64,000 nt of DNA from BOKV01 sp041987205 (GCA_041987205.1 JBHIWX010000006.1:9236-73235), one strand, 5' to 3'; numbered from the stretch's first letter, positions 52,291-61,936 are shown. Made by a program: numbers and translations. The notes: a model not told the origin generated them from the sequence alone.

Positions 52291-53505
52291 GTGGAACAGT
52301 CCTTGCTTTCCAGAAGTCTCCAGCCCGCCAGCGAGGCCGAACTCGCGGGGATGGTCCGCGACGCTGCATCGAAGGGCGAGACGATCCGCATCCTTGGTGG
52401 CGGCACGCGCGCCTCGGTCGGTCATCCGGTCGATGCCGACCATACCCTCTCACTGGCTGGCCTCTCCGGTATCGCGCTTTACGAGCCGGCGGCACTCACC
52501 GTGGTGGTACGACCGGGCACGCCCCTGGCCCAATTGGAGACCGCGCTCGATGCCGAGGGGCAGATGCTGCCCTTCGAGCCGGCAGACTATCGCTCGCTGC
52601 TCGGCAGCGAAGGCGAGCCGACGGTGGGCGGCATGTTCGCCGCCGGCGTCTCCGGCCCGCGCCGTATCCAAGCCGGGGCCTGCCGGGACGCGGCCATCGG
52701 CGTGCGCTTTGTCGACGGCTCCGGCGAGGCGCTGAAGAGCGGCGGCCGGGTGATGAAGAATGTCACCGGCTACGATCTGGTCAAGCTGCAGTGCGGCGCC
52801 TGGGGCACGCTCGGTGTCGTCACCGAGATCGCCTTCAAGCTGTTGCCGAAACCCGAAACCGCCGCGACCCTCACCCTTTCCGGCCTCGATGACGCGCGCG
52901 CGGTCGCAGCACTGTCGAAGGCGCTGGCCTCGCCCTACGGTGTTTCGGCGGCGGCGCATCTGCCGGGGGACCGGACGCTCATTCGCGTCGAGGGCTTCGA
53001 GAATTCGGTCGCGCACCGCTGCGACGGCCTGCGCCGCGAACTGTCCGGTTTCGGCGAGGCCGATATCGTGACGGACACGGCACAGAACGCCGGGCTGTGG
53101 CGCACCGTCGCCGATGTCGAACCGTTCGCCGGTCAGGCCGGTGCTGTCTGGCGCGTCTCGGTCAAACCCTCGGACGGACCCGGACTGGTTGCCGAGGTCA
53201 GGGGCAGACTCGACGCCGAGGCGACCTACGATTGGGGCGGCGGCCTCGTCTGGCTGAAAGTGCCGGAGGAAGGCGACGCCGGCGCCGCGACCATCCGCGG
53301 CGCGGTCGGCGCGCTCGGTGGCCATGCCACGCTGATCCGCGCCGGCGAGGAAACCCGCCGCGCCGTGCCCGTATTTCAGCCTGAATCCGCCGCAGTCGCG
53401 GCGATTTCGACCGGCCTGCGCCGCCAGTTCGATCCGAAGGGCGTTCTCAATCCGGGTCTGACGACCGGCACGGGCGGGAAATCGAACGATGGGAGGAAGT
53501 CATGA
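52291..53505 (+). CDS. glcE: Glycolate oxidase subunit GlcE (FAD-binding)
   Basis: A 404-residue FAD-binding subunit related to the N-terminal half of GlcD: ILGGGTRASVGHP, EPTVGGMFAAGVSGPRRI, GRVMKNVTGYDLVKLQCGAWGTLGVVTEI and a C-terminal DPKGVLNPGL. Starts with GTG at 52291 after the repeat-filled gap. It overlaps the following small membrane-protein gene by four bases (ATGA). Together with GlcD and GlcF it forms the glycolate/D-lactate oxidase. Confidence 0.92.
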   Translation: MEQSLLSRSLQPASEAELAGMVRDAASKGETIRILGGGTRASVGHPVDADHTLSLAGLSGIALYEPAALTVVVRPGTPLAQLETALDAEGQMLPFEPADYRSLLGSEGEPTVGGMFAAGVSGPRRIQAGACRDAAIGVRFVDGSGEALKSGGRVMKNVTGYDLVKLQCGAWGTLGVVTEIAFKLLPKPETAATLTLSGLDDARAVAALSKALASPYGVSAAAHLPGDRTLIRVEGFENSVAHRCDGLRRELSGFGEADIVTDTAQNAGLWRTVADVEPFAGQAGAVWRVSVKPSDGPGLVAEVRGRLDAEATYDWGGGLVWLKVPEEGDAGAATIRGAVGALGGHATLIRAGEETRRAVPVFQPESAAVAAISTGLRRQFDPKGVLNPGLTTGTGGKSNDGRKS

Positions 53506-53876
53506 CCAGTGAATCTCCACCACCGGCACCGGTACTGGATGGCTGGCTGGATCCGGGCAGGAACAACGTCCAGCTCATCTACATTCTCTATCTGGCCGGG
53601 TTCGTGGTTGGCATCACGCCCCTGATCGGCATCGTCTTCGCCTATCTCAATCGCGGCAAGTCGGAAGCATGGATCGAAACCCATTACACCTGGGCAATCC
53701 GCACCTTCTGGATCGCACTGCTGGGAAGTGTCGTGTCCTTTGTCCTCGCCGTCGTCCTGGTCGGCTTCTTGCTGATGTTCGCCATCATGGTCTGGCTGAT
53801 CGTGCGTTGCGTCGTCGGCCTTCAGGCCCTTGGCAGGGGCGACCCGATCGCCAATCCGCAAAGCTGGATGATCTGA
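53502..53876 (+). CDS. DUF4870-like small membrane protein inside the glc operon
   Basis: A 124-residue protein with three hydrophobic segments: QLIYILYLAGFVVGITPLIGIVFAYL, TFWIALLGSVVSFVLAVVLVGFLL and an adjoining IMVWLIVRCVVGL. It resembles small membrane proteins annotated as DUF4870. It is translationally coupled to glcE (ATGA) and is followed after 67 bases by glcF. Most glc operons I know do not have it, so it may aid membrane attachment of the oxidase; that is inference. Confidence 0.7.
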   Translation: MTSESPPPAPVLDGWLDPGRNNVQLIYILYLAGFVVGITPLIGIVFAYLNRGKSEAWIETHYTWAIRTFWIALLGSVVSFVLAVVLVGFLLMFAIMVWLIVRCVVGLQALGRGDPIANPQSWMI

Positions 53877-53943
53877 GCCTGGAGCCGGCGGGGCCGTCCT
53901 TCCGGCCGTGCAGCTTCCGCAAGACTGGAACCAACTGAACGCC

Positions 53944-55281
53944 ATGCAAACCTCGTTCACCGCCGAACAGCTCGCCGACCCGCAGGTCGCCTTCTCCGAG
54001 ACGATCCTGCGCAAATGCGTCCATTGCGGCTTCTGCACGGCGACCTGCCCGACCTATCTCACCCTGGGCGATGAGCTCGACAGCCCGCGCGGTCGCATCT
54101 ATCTGATCAAGGACATGCTGGAAAACGGCCGCGACGCCGACGAACGCATCGTCACCCATATCGACCGCTGCCTGTCCTGCCTCGCCTGCATGACGACCTG
54201 TCCCTCCGGCGTCGACTACATGCATCTGGTCGACCATGCCCGCGCCCACATCGAGGAAACCTACAGGCGTCCGCTGCTTGACCGGCTTCACCGCAACCTG
54301 CTGGCGATGGTGCTGCCATATCGAGGGCGCTTCCGACTGGCACTGATGGCGGCGAGGCTCGGCCGACCCTTCGCCGCGTTGTTGGGCAGAGTGTCGGGCA
54401 TGAAGCCGATGGCCGCCATGCTGGCGCTGGCGCCAGGGCGCCTGCCGAAGGCGACCGGCCGTGCCGCCACGGGCAGCCATGCGCCAAAGGGTGCGCGAAA
54501 GGGCCGAGTCGCCATCCTGTCCGGCTGTGCCCAACCCGTGCTCGACCCTGCGATCAACGAGGCGACCGTGGAATTGCTGACGCGGCTCGGCATCGAGGTC
54601 GTGGTGCCGGAAGGCGAAGGCTGTTGCGGCGCGCTGGTTCAGCACATGGGCCGCGAGGAGCAGGCGCTGGACTCGGCCAGGCGCAATGTCGATGTCTGGA
54701 TGCGCGAGATCGAAAGTGGCGGCCTGGACGCCATCATCGTCACGACCTCGGGCTGTGGCACGACGGTGAAGGATTACGGCCACATGCTGCGGCTTGATCC
54801 GGCCTTTGCGGAAAAGGCGGCGAAGGTCTCTGCACTGGCGAAGGACATCACGGAATATCTGGTCACCCTCGACCTGCCGCCCGTGAACGCGGGTCAGGGT
54901 CGGCGGCTCGCCTATCACTCGGCCTGCTCCATGCAGCACGGCCAGCGCATCAAGGAACCGCCGAAGCGCCTGCTCGCCGATGCCGGGTTCACCGTGCTCG
55001 ACGTGCCGGAAGGCCATCTGTGCTGCGGCTCGGCCGGCACCTACAACATCCTGCAGTCCGGGATTTCCGACCGGCTCAAGGAGCGCAAGCTCGCCAACAT
55101 CGCCAGGACGAAACCGGACCTGATCGCCGCCGGCAATATCGGCTGCATCACCCAGCTTGGTGGCGATGCGGACGTGCCGATCCTGCACACGGTCGAAATA
55201 CTCAACTGGGCTCATGGCGGCAGGCGACCGGCAAATCTGCCGGCCGCGTTCGGAGACCGGGTCGTCGAGGCCGCGGAATAG
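53944..55281 (+). CDS. glcF: Glycolate oxidase iron-sulfur subunit GlcF
   Basis: A 445-residue protein with two ferredoxin cysteine sets, CVHCGFCTATCPTY and CLSCLACMTTCPSGVDY, and two CCG domains (GCCGALVQHMGREEQALDSARRN and LCCGSAGTYNILQ). It passes electrons from the GlcD/GlcE flavins to the respiratory chain. ATG 53944 gives the family start (MQTSFTAEQLADP); a GTG 36 bases upstream is also in frame. The operon ends at a good terminator 32 bases downstream. Confidence 0.94.
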   Translation: MQTSFTAEQLADPQVAFSETILRKCVHCGFCTATCPTYLTLGDELDSPRGRIYLIKDMLENGRDADERIVTHIDRCLSCLACMTTCPSGVDYMHLVDHARAHIEETYRRPLLDRLHRNLLAMVLPYRGRFRLALMAARLGRPFAALLGRVSGMKPMAAMLALAPGRLPKATGRAATGSHAPKGARKGRVAILSGCAQPVLDPAINEATVELLTRLGIEVVVPEGEGCCGALVQHMGREEQALDSARRNVDVWMREIESGGLDAIIVTTSGCGTTVKDYGHMLRLDPAFAEKAAKVSALAKDITEYLVTLDLPPVNAGQGRRLAYHSACSMQHGQRIKEPPKRLLADAGFTVLDVPEGHLCCGSAGTYNILQSGISDRLKERKLANIARTKPDLIAAGNIGCITQLGGDADVPILHTVEILNWAHGGRRPANLPAAFGDRVVEAAE

Positions 55282-55312
55282 ATCGCGCAGTCGCGCATAC
55301 TTCGCCAACAAA

Positions 55313-55342
55313 AAAGGCCCGCCGATAAGGCGGGCCTTTGTC
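55313..55342 (+). terminator. Terminator of the glc operon
   Basis: AAAGGCCCGCC and GGCGGGCCTTT form an 11-bp stem with a five-base loop, flanked by A-rich and T-rich ends, so it can act in both directions (the L,D-transpeptidase gene converges from the right). Confidence 0.85.
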
Positions 55343-55362
55343 GTGAAACGTTTGGGGCCGGA

Positions 55363-56058
55363 TCAGCCGCCGAAGATGGTCGTCAGCGGGTTGCCGCCGC
55401 CGCTCAGATATTTCGAAGCGTTCTCACCGGGGCCGACGACGATGACCTTGGTGCCGATATTGGCACGGGCATACAGATCCTCGACATCGTGATTCATCAT
55501 GCGGAAGCAGCCCGACGAAAGGTTGAGGCCGATCGACCAGGGCTGGTTGGTGCCGTGAATGCGGTACATCGTGTCGCGGCCGCCCTTGAAGAGGTAGAGC
55601 GCGCGTGCGCCCAGCGGATTGTCCGGGCCGCCCTTCATGCTGGCCGGCAGGATGCGGCCTTCGGCGCGCTCGCGTGCCCGCATTTCCGCCGGCGGTGTCC
55701 AGGTCGGCCATTCCTGCTTGCGCTTGATGTGGACCGTGCCGCCCCAGCCGAAGCCTTCGCGGCCGACGCCGATGCCATAGCGAATGGCGCGGTTCGAGCT
55801 CTGGATGTAGTAGAGATACTTCTTGTCGGAATCGATGACGATCGTTCCCGGCGCTTCCCGCGTGCTGATGAACACCGACCGGCGGCGGAATTTCAGCGGC
55901 GGGCTCTTGCGCATGTATTTGCGGCTCTGGAGGTCGACCTCCTCCCAGCGTCGTTCCATCGCATTGTAGACGAGTTCGGCCTTGGCGACGTTCGCGCCGG
56001 GCAGCGCGGTGGCGCATACGGCGCCAAGTCCAAGCAGGATTGAGCGTCTGGTAATCAT
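55363..56058 (-). CDS. L,D-transpeptidase (YkuD family), first of two
   Basis: A 231-residue periplasmic enzyme that cross-links peptidoglycan or attaches lipoproteins. An N-terminal signal (ITRRSILLGLGAVCATALPGANVAKA) has a twin-arginine-like TRRSILL. The YkuD core has the catalytic pattern YRIHGTNQPWSIGLNLSSGCFRMMNHDVEDLY with the nucleophilic Cys after SSG. Start 56058 is chosen: GGGAAG lies nine bases upstream, and the longer open frame lacks family character. It is followed after 309 bases upstream by a second L,D-transpeptidase on the same strand. Confidence 0.9.
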   Translation of the reverse strand: MITRRSILLGLGAVCATALPGANVAKAELVYNAMERRWEEVDLQSRKYMRKSPPLKFRRRSVFISTREAPGTIVIDSDKKYLYYIQSSNRAIRYGIGVGREGFGWGGTVHIKRKQEWPTWTPPAEMRARERAEGRILPASMKGGPDNPLGARALYLFKGGRDTMYRIHGTNQPWSIGLNLSSGCFRMMNHDVEDLYARANIGTKVIVVGPGENASKYLSGGGNPLTTIFGG

Positions 56059-56367
56059 CGTGCTTCCCGTAAATTGCATCTCAAAAGGCGTGAATGCGTT
56101 GCCACGCCGGTTCGGGGCACACGTTATTTTTCGTGTTATCCGATTGCAAGACTGAGGGGTGTCGGCGGCGATCACGAATCCGCCAGAATTCCACCTGAGG
56201 GCGTTGACGCGGTCATTTTTCTGCCATGTGTTGAAAAACGACAACAGCGTGAACGCCCGTTTCCGCGCCGGTATTCGGCGTGGAGGGGCAGCGATGCGTG
56301 CCGGATTGGGACGGGCGCCGCATGATTCGGCGCCCGGGCGTTCCGGTCTTCCCGCGAACGAAACGCC
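56059..56367. other. Region between the two L,D-transpeptidase genes
   Basis: About 310 bases. It contains a GC-rich hairpin, GGGCGCCG-CATGATT-CGGCGCCC, near 56313-56335, after the stop of the second gene and without a T-run. No gene is credible. The promoter of the first transpeptidase should lie here. Confidence 0.35.
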
Positions 56368-57174
56368 TTAGCTGACCACAACGGTGGTGCCGACCCCGAC
56401 GCGCTCGTAGAGATCCATCACGTCCTCGTTGCGCATGCGGATGCAGCCGGATGAAACGGCCTTGCCGATCGTCCAGGGCTGATTGGTGCCGTGGATGCGG
56501 TAGAGCGTATCGCCCAGATAGAGCGCGCGCGCGCCGAGCGGGTTCTTCGGCCCGCCCTCCATGAAGTCGGGAATGAAATGACCGCGCGCCGCCTCGCGTG
56601 CGATCATCTGCTTGGGCGGCGTCCAGCTTGGCCATTCCGCCTTGCGCGAGATCTTCTCCTTGCCCGACCATGTGAAACCCTCGCGGCCGACGCCGATGCC
56701 GTAGCGCCGCGCCGTGCCGTCACCCTGTACGAGGAACAGGAAGCGCTGCGTGGTATCGATGATGATCGTGCCGGGCTTGTGCGTTCCATCGTAGGAGACG
56801 GTCTGGATCTCGAACTTCGGATCGATCTCCCTGGGTGGTTGCTGCGCCGGCTGCTGCACCGATGCCTGCTGGAGATTGCGCGGCTGGCGCGGGGCAGGCA
56901 CGGCGGCTTGTGCCCTGCGGGGCGCCACGCCACGCACGGCGAACGCGTTGAAGCCGGTACGCAATTGCGAATGGCGTGGCGGCAGCGGCCGCGCGATCTC
57001 GACAGCGTATCTGCCGTCCGGCGACGGCTTTTTGCGCAATTGCAGGATCCAGGGCGAGGCGAGATCGGCCGAAAGCGGCACCGGCTGCGGCGGCGTGTAA
57101 TGTGTCTGCGCGGTTGCGCAGGCGCCCGATGCGGCCAGCGCGGCCGCGGCAAATAGCAATGTCCTGAATCTCAT
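56368..57174 (-). CDS. L,D-transpeptidase (YkuD family), second of two
   Basis: A 268-residue periplasmic protein. Signal peptide (RTLLFAAAALAASGACATAQ) is followed by a Pro/Gln-rich linker (about 25-115) and the YkuD core with YRIHGTNQPWTIGKAVSSGCIRMRNEDVMDLY. The catalytic His and Cys are in place. The shared YGIGVGREGF and WPxWTPP segments show that the two neighbouring genes are tandem relatives. The linker may span the periplasm to the cell wall. Substrate preference between 3-3 cross-linking and protein anchoring is unknown. Confidence 0.9.
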   Translation of the reverse strand: MRFRTLLFAAAALAASGACATAQTHYTPPQPVPLSADLASPWILQLRKKPSPDGRYAVEIARPLPPRHSQLRTGFNAFAVRGVAPRRAQAAVPAPRQPRNLQQASVQQPAQQPPREIDPKFEIQTVSYDGTHKPGTIIIDTTQRFLFLVQGDGTARRYGIGVGREGFTWSGKEKISRKAEWPSWTPPKQMIAREAARGHFIPDFMEGGPKNPLGARALYLGDTLYRIHGTNQPWTIGKAVSSGCIRMRNEDVMDLYERVGVGTTVVVS

Positions 57175-57361
57175 GACCTACACCTTGACCTATCGTCACC
57201 TTGGTACCCGCCTGGGAGAGACGGGCGTTTCCGGTGCCGACGATGCGGTCAAGACGGTAGCGAATGATAAACGTTAATGCCGAACGGCCGATTTTCGCGC
57301 GATTCGATGGGATTATGGTAACCGCCGGGTTGCCGACCGTGGTTAGCGGCCGGTTAACACG

Positions 57362-58099
57362 CTAGCGCACCCGGCGTTTGGCGTCGCGCAGCACGCTGGG
57401 GAGCAGCGCCTGCACGCTTTCCTTGTTGGCGCCGTTCCGGATCCTGGGATCGTAAAGCATGTTGAGGATCAGCCGGTCGAACCGGGTGAATCGTGTGTGG
57501 CGGGTACGATCGTTGAACATGCTTTCGCGCAGCGAGGCATGCTCGTTGAGGGGGCCGAGCCCCTGCAGGATTTCTTCCGCCTTGCAGCGGTCGAACAGCG
57601 CCTCGCCCTCGTCGGCGACGATCACCGCATCGGAACGCTTGATGCCGCTGCGGGAGAACACCGAGCGCACAAGGCACTTGCCCGGCGTGTCGGCCGAGGG
57701 ACGACCGTAGACCTTCTCCTTCACCGTTTTCGCATAGTCGGCGCGGTCGACGATGTAGACGTGGAAATTGGCCTGGCCGGGCGAGGAAACGATTCGCGTC
57801 TTCAGGCCCCGGATCAACCCGTTGAGCGAGGCGATGAAGTTCTGCACCTCGCCCTTCTTGTTGCGGCGTGACAGGTTCACGACATGGAAGCGCACCGTGC
57901 CGGAGAATTTGCGCACATAGTTCGACTGGTAGCCGAAGGGCGCGTATTCGGCGCCGAAGACCGTCAGGTTGAAGCCCCGTATGACCTCCGCGTCGCTCGC
58001 AGCGAATGCTGGTCCGCCCGTCACGACAAGCGCCGAAAGCACCAGCCCGGCGGTGTATGAAGCAAGGCCGGTCTTGATACGGCGGAAAATGGGGAACAT
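57362..58099 (-). CDS. Periplasmic DUF2927-family protein
   Basis: A 245-residue protein. Signal peptide about residues 1-34 (SYTAGLVLSALVVTGGPAFAAS). The mature part (VIRGFNLTVFGAEYAPFGYQSNYVRKFSGTVRFHV ... DECEALFDRCKAEEILQGLGPLNEHASLRESMFNDR-like) matches the DUF2927 family of alphaproteobacteria, for which no activity is established. Start 58099 is preferred because it puts the signal peptide at the N-terminus; an upstream ATG at 58189 adds 30 hydrophilic residues. A single gene. Confidence 0.78.
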   Translation of the reverse strand: MFPIFRRIKTGLASYTAGLVLSALVVTGGPAFAASDAEVIRGFNLTVFGAEYAPFGYQSNYVRKFSGTVRFHVVNLSRRNKKGEVQNFIASLNGLIRGLKTRIVSSPGQANFHVYIVDRADYAKTVKEKVYGRPSADTPGKCLVRSVFSRSGIKRSDAVIVADEGEALFDRCKAEEILQGLGPLNEHASLRESMFNDRTRHTRFTRFDRLILNMLYDPRIRNGANKESVQALLPSVLRDAKRRVR

Positions 58100-58299
58100 C
58101 TGCTTGATCAGGTCCGTGCAACCCTCGTGCGCGACATCGGCTGAACCATCCGGCGGATCGGCGCGCACCTGACATTTGCCGACGACCATAAGGGCAAGAG
58201 TTGTCAGTTGAAAAGCGCAAAGTGAGGCTGCGCGCTTTCATTTGATCGCCGGCCGGCTAGTCTTGCGCCGGAGTTTCCCGTGCAATGAGAGGTTGCAGC

Positions 58300-58962
<663 letters not shown>

Positions 58963-58975
58963 AGTCCCTGCGAGC

Positions 58976-59386
58976 ATGGCGCCGCCGATCCCGCCTGAGG
59001 TCGCGGCCTGCTTCGACCATCAGGCCGAATCGGTGGCTTCAATGCTCCGTGAGTTGCGCCTTTTGGTGTTCGAGACGGCGGCCGAGACGCGCGGTGTTGG
59101 CGAACTGGCCGAATCCCTGAAATGGGGCGAACCGAGCTATACGCCGAAGAAGCCGCGCATCGGCAGTTCGGTGCGCATCGCCGTGACGAAGGACGGAAGG
59201 GTTGCGGCCTATTTCATCTGCCACACTCACCTCGTCACCCGCTTCCGCGAGCATTACGGCGACAGGCTCACCTTCGAGGGCGATCGGGCGATCCTGCTCG
59301 ACCCGGCCGGACCTCTGCCACGCGACGAACTCAAGCACTGCTTCGCCATGGCACTGACGTATCACCTCGGCACGAAGCGCGCCTAG
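58976..59386 (+). CDS. DUF1801-family protein
   Basis: A 136-residue soluble protein. The segment LAESLKWGEPSYTPKKPRIGSSVRIAVTK is typical of DUF1801/YdhG-type proteins, a fold related to frataxin-like and iron-associated proteins but of unclear function. ATG 58976 falls 13 bases after tag; an earlier in-frame ATG at 58898 would overlap tag by 65 bases. No clear SD at either. It converges on the DMT transporter, with stop codons overlapping by four bases. Confidence 0.78.
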   Translation: MAPPIPPEVAACFDHQAESVASMLRELRLLVFETAAETRGVGELAESLKWGEPSYTPKKPRIGSSVRIAVTKDGRVAAYFICHTHLVTRFREHYGDRLTFEGDRAILLDPAGPLPRDELKHCFAMALTYHLGTKRA

Positions 59387-60228
59387 CGCTTGCGTTTCGC
59401 CAGGATCGCGATGGCGACGCCGCCGAGGATCGCCACGCTGCAGGCGATGAATCGCAGGGTCAGCACCTCGCCCATGAAGATGATGCCGCCCGCCGTCGCG
59501 ATGGCCGGCACGGTCAGTTGCACGATGGCGCCCTGCGTGGCGGTTAGATCGCGCAGCGCGCGATACCACAGCGCATAGCCGAGTGCCGAGGTGATCGCGC
59601 CCGATGCGACGGCCAGCGCGATGCCCCATACCGTAGCTTCGAATTGGGCGAGGAACGCGACGAGCAGCACGAGCGCGAACGGCACCGAGCGCACGAAATT
59701 GCCTGCCGTCGCCGCAAGCGGATCCGCCTGACCTCGGCCGCGCAGTGAATAAATGCCCCATGCCACGCCCGACAGCGCCATGAGCGCCGCGCCCGCCGGA
59801 TCGGGGGCCGCCAGACCGGGCGAGACCAGCCAGACGAAGGCGACGAAGGCGACGGCGAGCCCGACCCATTCCAGCGTGGTGGGATGCTGGCCCTTCGCGA
59901 TGCTCCAGCCGATCATCGTGCCCTGCACGCAGGCAAACAGGATGAGCGCACCGACGCCCGTGTCGAGCCACAGATAGGCGAAGGAAAAGGCGGCGGCATA
60001 GCCGAACAGTGCGGCAGCCGAAGCCCAATTGCCGGCCGCGAGCGCATTGCGGCTAGCCGCGCCCGGTCGCAGCGCGATCAGCAGCGCCAGCATGAGTGCG
60101 CCCGAGGCAAGCCTCACCAGCGAATAGGAAGCCGGGTCGATCGCGTTCGCGCCAAGCGCCAGCCGCCCGAACACCGAGTTCGCGGCGAACGCAATCATGG
60201 TGACCGTGGTGATAATCAGCAGGCGCAA
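59383..60228 (-). CDS. EamA/DMT-family transporter
   Basis: A 281-residue membrane protein with 10 hydrophobic segments arranged as two EamA repeats (TTVTMIAFAANSVFGRLALG at the start; GIALAVASGAITSALGYALWYRALRDLTATQGAIVQL and MGEVLTLRFIACSVAILGG near the end). The TTG at 60228 is chosen as start: AGGAGA lies seven bases upstream and no ATG or GTG fits the first helix. The frame continues open further upstream, but this is not conserved protein. Likely exports amino acids or metabolites. Confidence 0.85.
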   Translation of the reverse strand: MRLLIITTVTMIAFAANSVFGRLALGANAIDPASYSLVRLASGALMLALLIALRPGAASRNALAAGNWASAAALFGYAAAFSFAYLWLDTGVGALILFACVQGTMIGWSIAKGQHPTTLEWVGLAVAFVAFVWLVSPGLAAPDPAGAALMALSGVAWGIYSLRGRGQADPLAATAGNFVRSVPFALVLLVAFLAQFEATVWGIALAVASGAITSALGYALWYRALRDLTATQGAIVQLTVPAIATAGGIIFMGEVLTLRFIACSVAILGGVAIAILAKRKR

Positions 60229-60369
60229 CGCGTATCTCCTTCCCCACCATGATAGCACCGCAGCGGCGCGGGATTTAACGAAATCGTCGGGGACGAATGG
60301 GGGCTGGGCAGCACGGCACGCGTCGTTATGCTGAAGAAACGGCGGCACGGCGTCGCCGGAAGGGCCGGC

Positions 60370-61134
60370 ATGATCATCAGTCACCGCCATCGCTACTTGT
60401 TCGTCGAGGTGCCGCACACGGCCTCCAGCGCCATCGCGGCGGAGCTGTGCGAGCACTATGGCGGCGAGCCCATCCTCTACAAGCACGCCAACTGGTCGCA
60501 ATTCCGGGCGCGGGCGAGCGCGGACGAACGTCGCTATTTCATCTTCGCCACGGTCAGGAATCCGCTTGATGCCGCCGTGACCGAATACTTCAAATACGCG
60601 ACCAACCACATCGGCGCCTATACCGATCCGGAATGCCGTGCGGAAAACGGCGGCTGGGTCGAGGCCCGGCAGGTCGAGCGATATGCATTCGTCGCGGAAA
60701 ACAGGGCCACCTTCGACCGGTTCTTCGCACGCTATTACACCGCCGTCTTTCACAACTGGGTGCTGGTCGGTAAGTTCGATCGCGTCATGCGCTTCGAAAA
60801 TATCGCGGCCGAGTTCGCCGACGTACTCGAAACGCTCCGCCTGGAACCGGTGCGCGACTTGCCGCTGTGGAATCCGACAAAGCGTGATGCGGGTTTCACG
60901 ACATTCTACACGCCCGAAATCAGGTGGCAGGCGGTGCGCACCATGGGCCCGTTCATGCAGAAATGGGGCTACGCCTTTCCCGACGACTGGGGTCCGCAAT
61001 CAGTGCCGCTCGCAAGCCGCATCGCTTTCCGTACGCTCGACGGCGCCGTCGGCCTTGCCGCTTCCGCCCTGCCGCTCGACCCGAAAAGCCGCACCCTGCA
61101 ACGCATCAAGCGCTTGTTGCGCCCGGCTTTGTGA
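60370..61134 (+). CDS. Sulfotransferase-like protein (second of two)
   Basis: A 254-residue protein. The N-terminus (MIISHRHRYLFVEVPHTASSAIAAEL) matches the sulfotransferase_2 family start, but the PAPS loop PKTAGT is here PHTASS, replacing the conserved catalytic lysine. The 3' phosphate motif TVRNPLDAAVTEYFK is intact. ATG 60370 has GGAAGGG upstream; an ATG 42 bases earlier is also possible. It may be a non-canonical sulfotransferase or a nucleotide-binding relative without activity. Not similar in detail to the one at 33.8 kb. Confidence 0.7.
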   Translation: MIISHRHRYLFVEVPHTASSAIAAELCEHYGGEPILYKHANWSQFRARASADERRYFIFATVRNPLDAAVTEYFKYATNHIGAYTDPECRAENGGWVEARQVERYAFVAENRATFDRFFARYYTAVFHNWVLVGKFDRVMRFENIAAEFADVLETLRLEPVRDLPLWNPTKRDAGFTTFYTPEIRWQAVRTMGPFMQKWGYAFPDDWGPQSVPLASRIAFRTLDGAVGLAASALPLDPKSRTLQRIKRLLRPAL

Positions 61135-61189
61135 AAGTCGGCACCCGGGCGTTCCTTGCGGGGTAGCCAAGTTTGACGGAGAATACGCC

Positions 61190-61807
61190 ATGGACATCGC
61201 ATCGCTGATGATTTTCGCCGCCGCGCTCTTCGTCGTCGCGGCTTCGCCGGGACCCGCCATCGCCGCGCTGGTTGCCCGCGTCATCGCGCGCGGCTGGCGC
61301 GACGTGCTGCCCTTTCTGGCCGGCATGTGGATCGGCGAGGCGGTCTGGCTCTCCTTCGCCGTCTTCGGCCTCGTCTATCTTGCCGAGACCTTCCATGGCC
61401 TCTTCCTTGCCCTGAAATGGCTTGGCATCGCCTATCTCGTTTGGCTCGCCTGGAAGATGTGGACCGCGCCAGCCGGCCTCGACGGCGAGTTCGACGGCTC
61501 CGCGCCCACTGGCATGCGGGGGCGCCATTTTCTCGCCGGCCTCGCCGTCTCGCTCGGCAATCCCAAGGCCATGATGTTCTATATCGCCCTGCTGCCGGCC
61601 GCCGTCGACCTGTCGCGCGTCACGATGACAGGCTGGGCCGAACTGACCCTCGCCATGTTTACGGTGCTTGCCGCCGTCGATCTGTCATGGACCTTCGCCG
61701 CCACGCAGGCGCGCCGCCTGCTCCGGAGCCCGCGCGCCGTTCGCGCCGCCAACCGCGTCGGCGCGGGTGTCATGGCCGGCGCCGCGGCGGCCATCGCGTC
61801 TAAATAG
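61190..61807 (+). CDS. LysE/RhtB-family amino-acid exporter
   Basis: A 205-residue inner-membrane protein with about six helices. The N-terminal ALFVVAASPGPAIAALVARVIARGWR contains the family's SPGP motif, followed by FLAGMWIGEAVWL. The segment LALKWLGIAYLVWLAWKMW and the SLGNPKAMMFYIALLP loop are also diagnostic. GGAGAA precedes the start. It lies 55 bases after the sulfotransferase-like gene; cotranscription is possible. The exported amino acid cannot be told. Confidence 0.9.
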   Translation: MDIASLMIFAAALFVVAASPGPAIAALVARVIARGWRDVLPFLAGMWIGEAVWLSFAVFGLVYLAETFHGLFLALKWLGIAYLVWLAWKMWTAPAGLDGEFDGSAPTGMRGRHFLAGLAVSLGNPKAMMFYIALLPAAVDLSRVTMTGWAELTLAMFTVLAAVDLSWTFAATQARRLLRSPRAVRAANRVGAGVMAGAAAAIASK

Positions 61808-61936
61808 CGAAAACTGTGCAGGTGTTGGCATCCCCCTTGTTGGGAGGCGTGCGACGCCGAATGCAATGAAGGCGAGCCGGTGGGGTAGGGGCTCTTCCAC
61901 GTTTCCTGCATTCAAGCCAGCTCGCTGCCGCTCGCG

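Noticed and set aside
56074..56371. Short + strand frames between the L,D-transpeptidase genes.
   Set aside because: No ribosome site, no conserved pattern, and high Arg content.
57272..57354. CGTTAATG and GGTTAACA as CtrA sites near the second L,D-transpeptidase.
   Set aside because: Only isolated half-sites; no TTAA-N7-TTAA.
60229..60999. An N-terminal extension of the DMT transporter (open frame to 60999).
   Set aside because: The extension is antisense to the sulfotransferase-like gene, hydrophilic, and unlike the family; a TTG with AGGAGA upstream gives the proper start.
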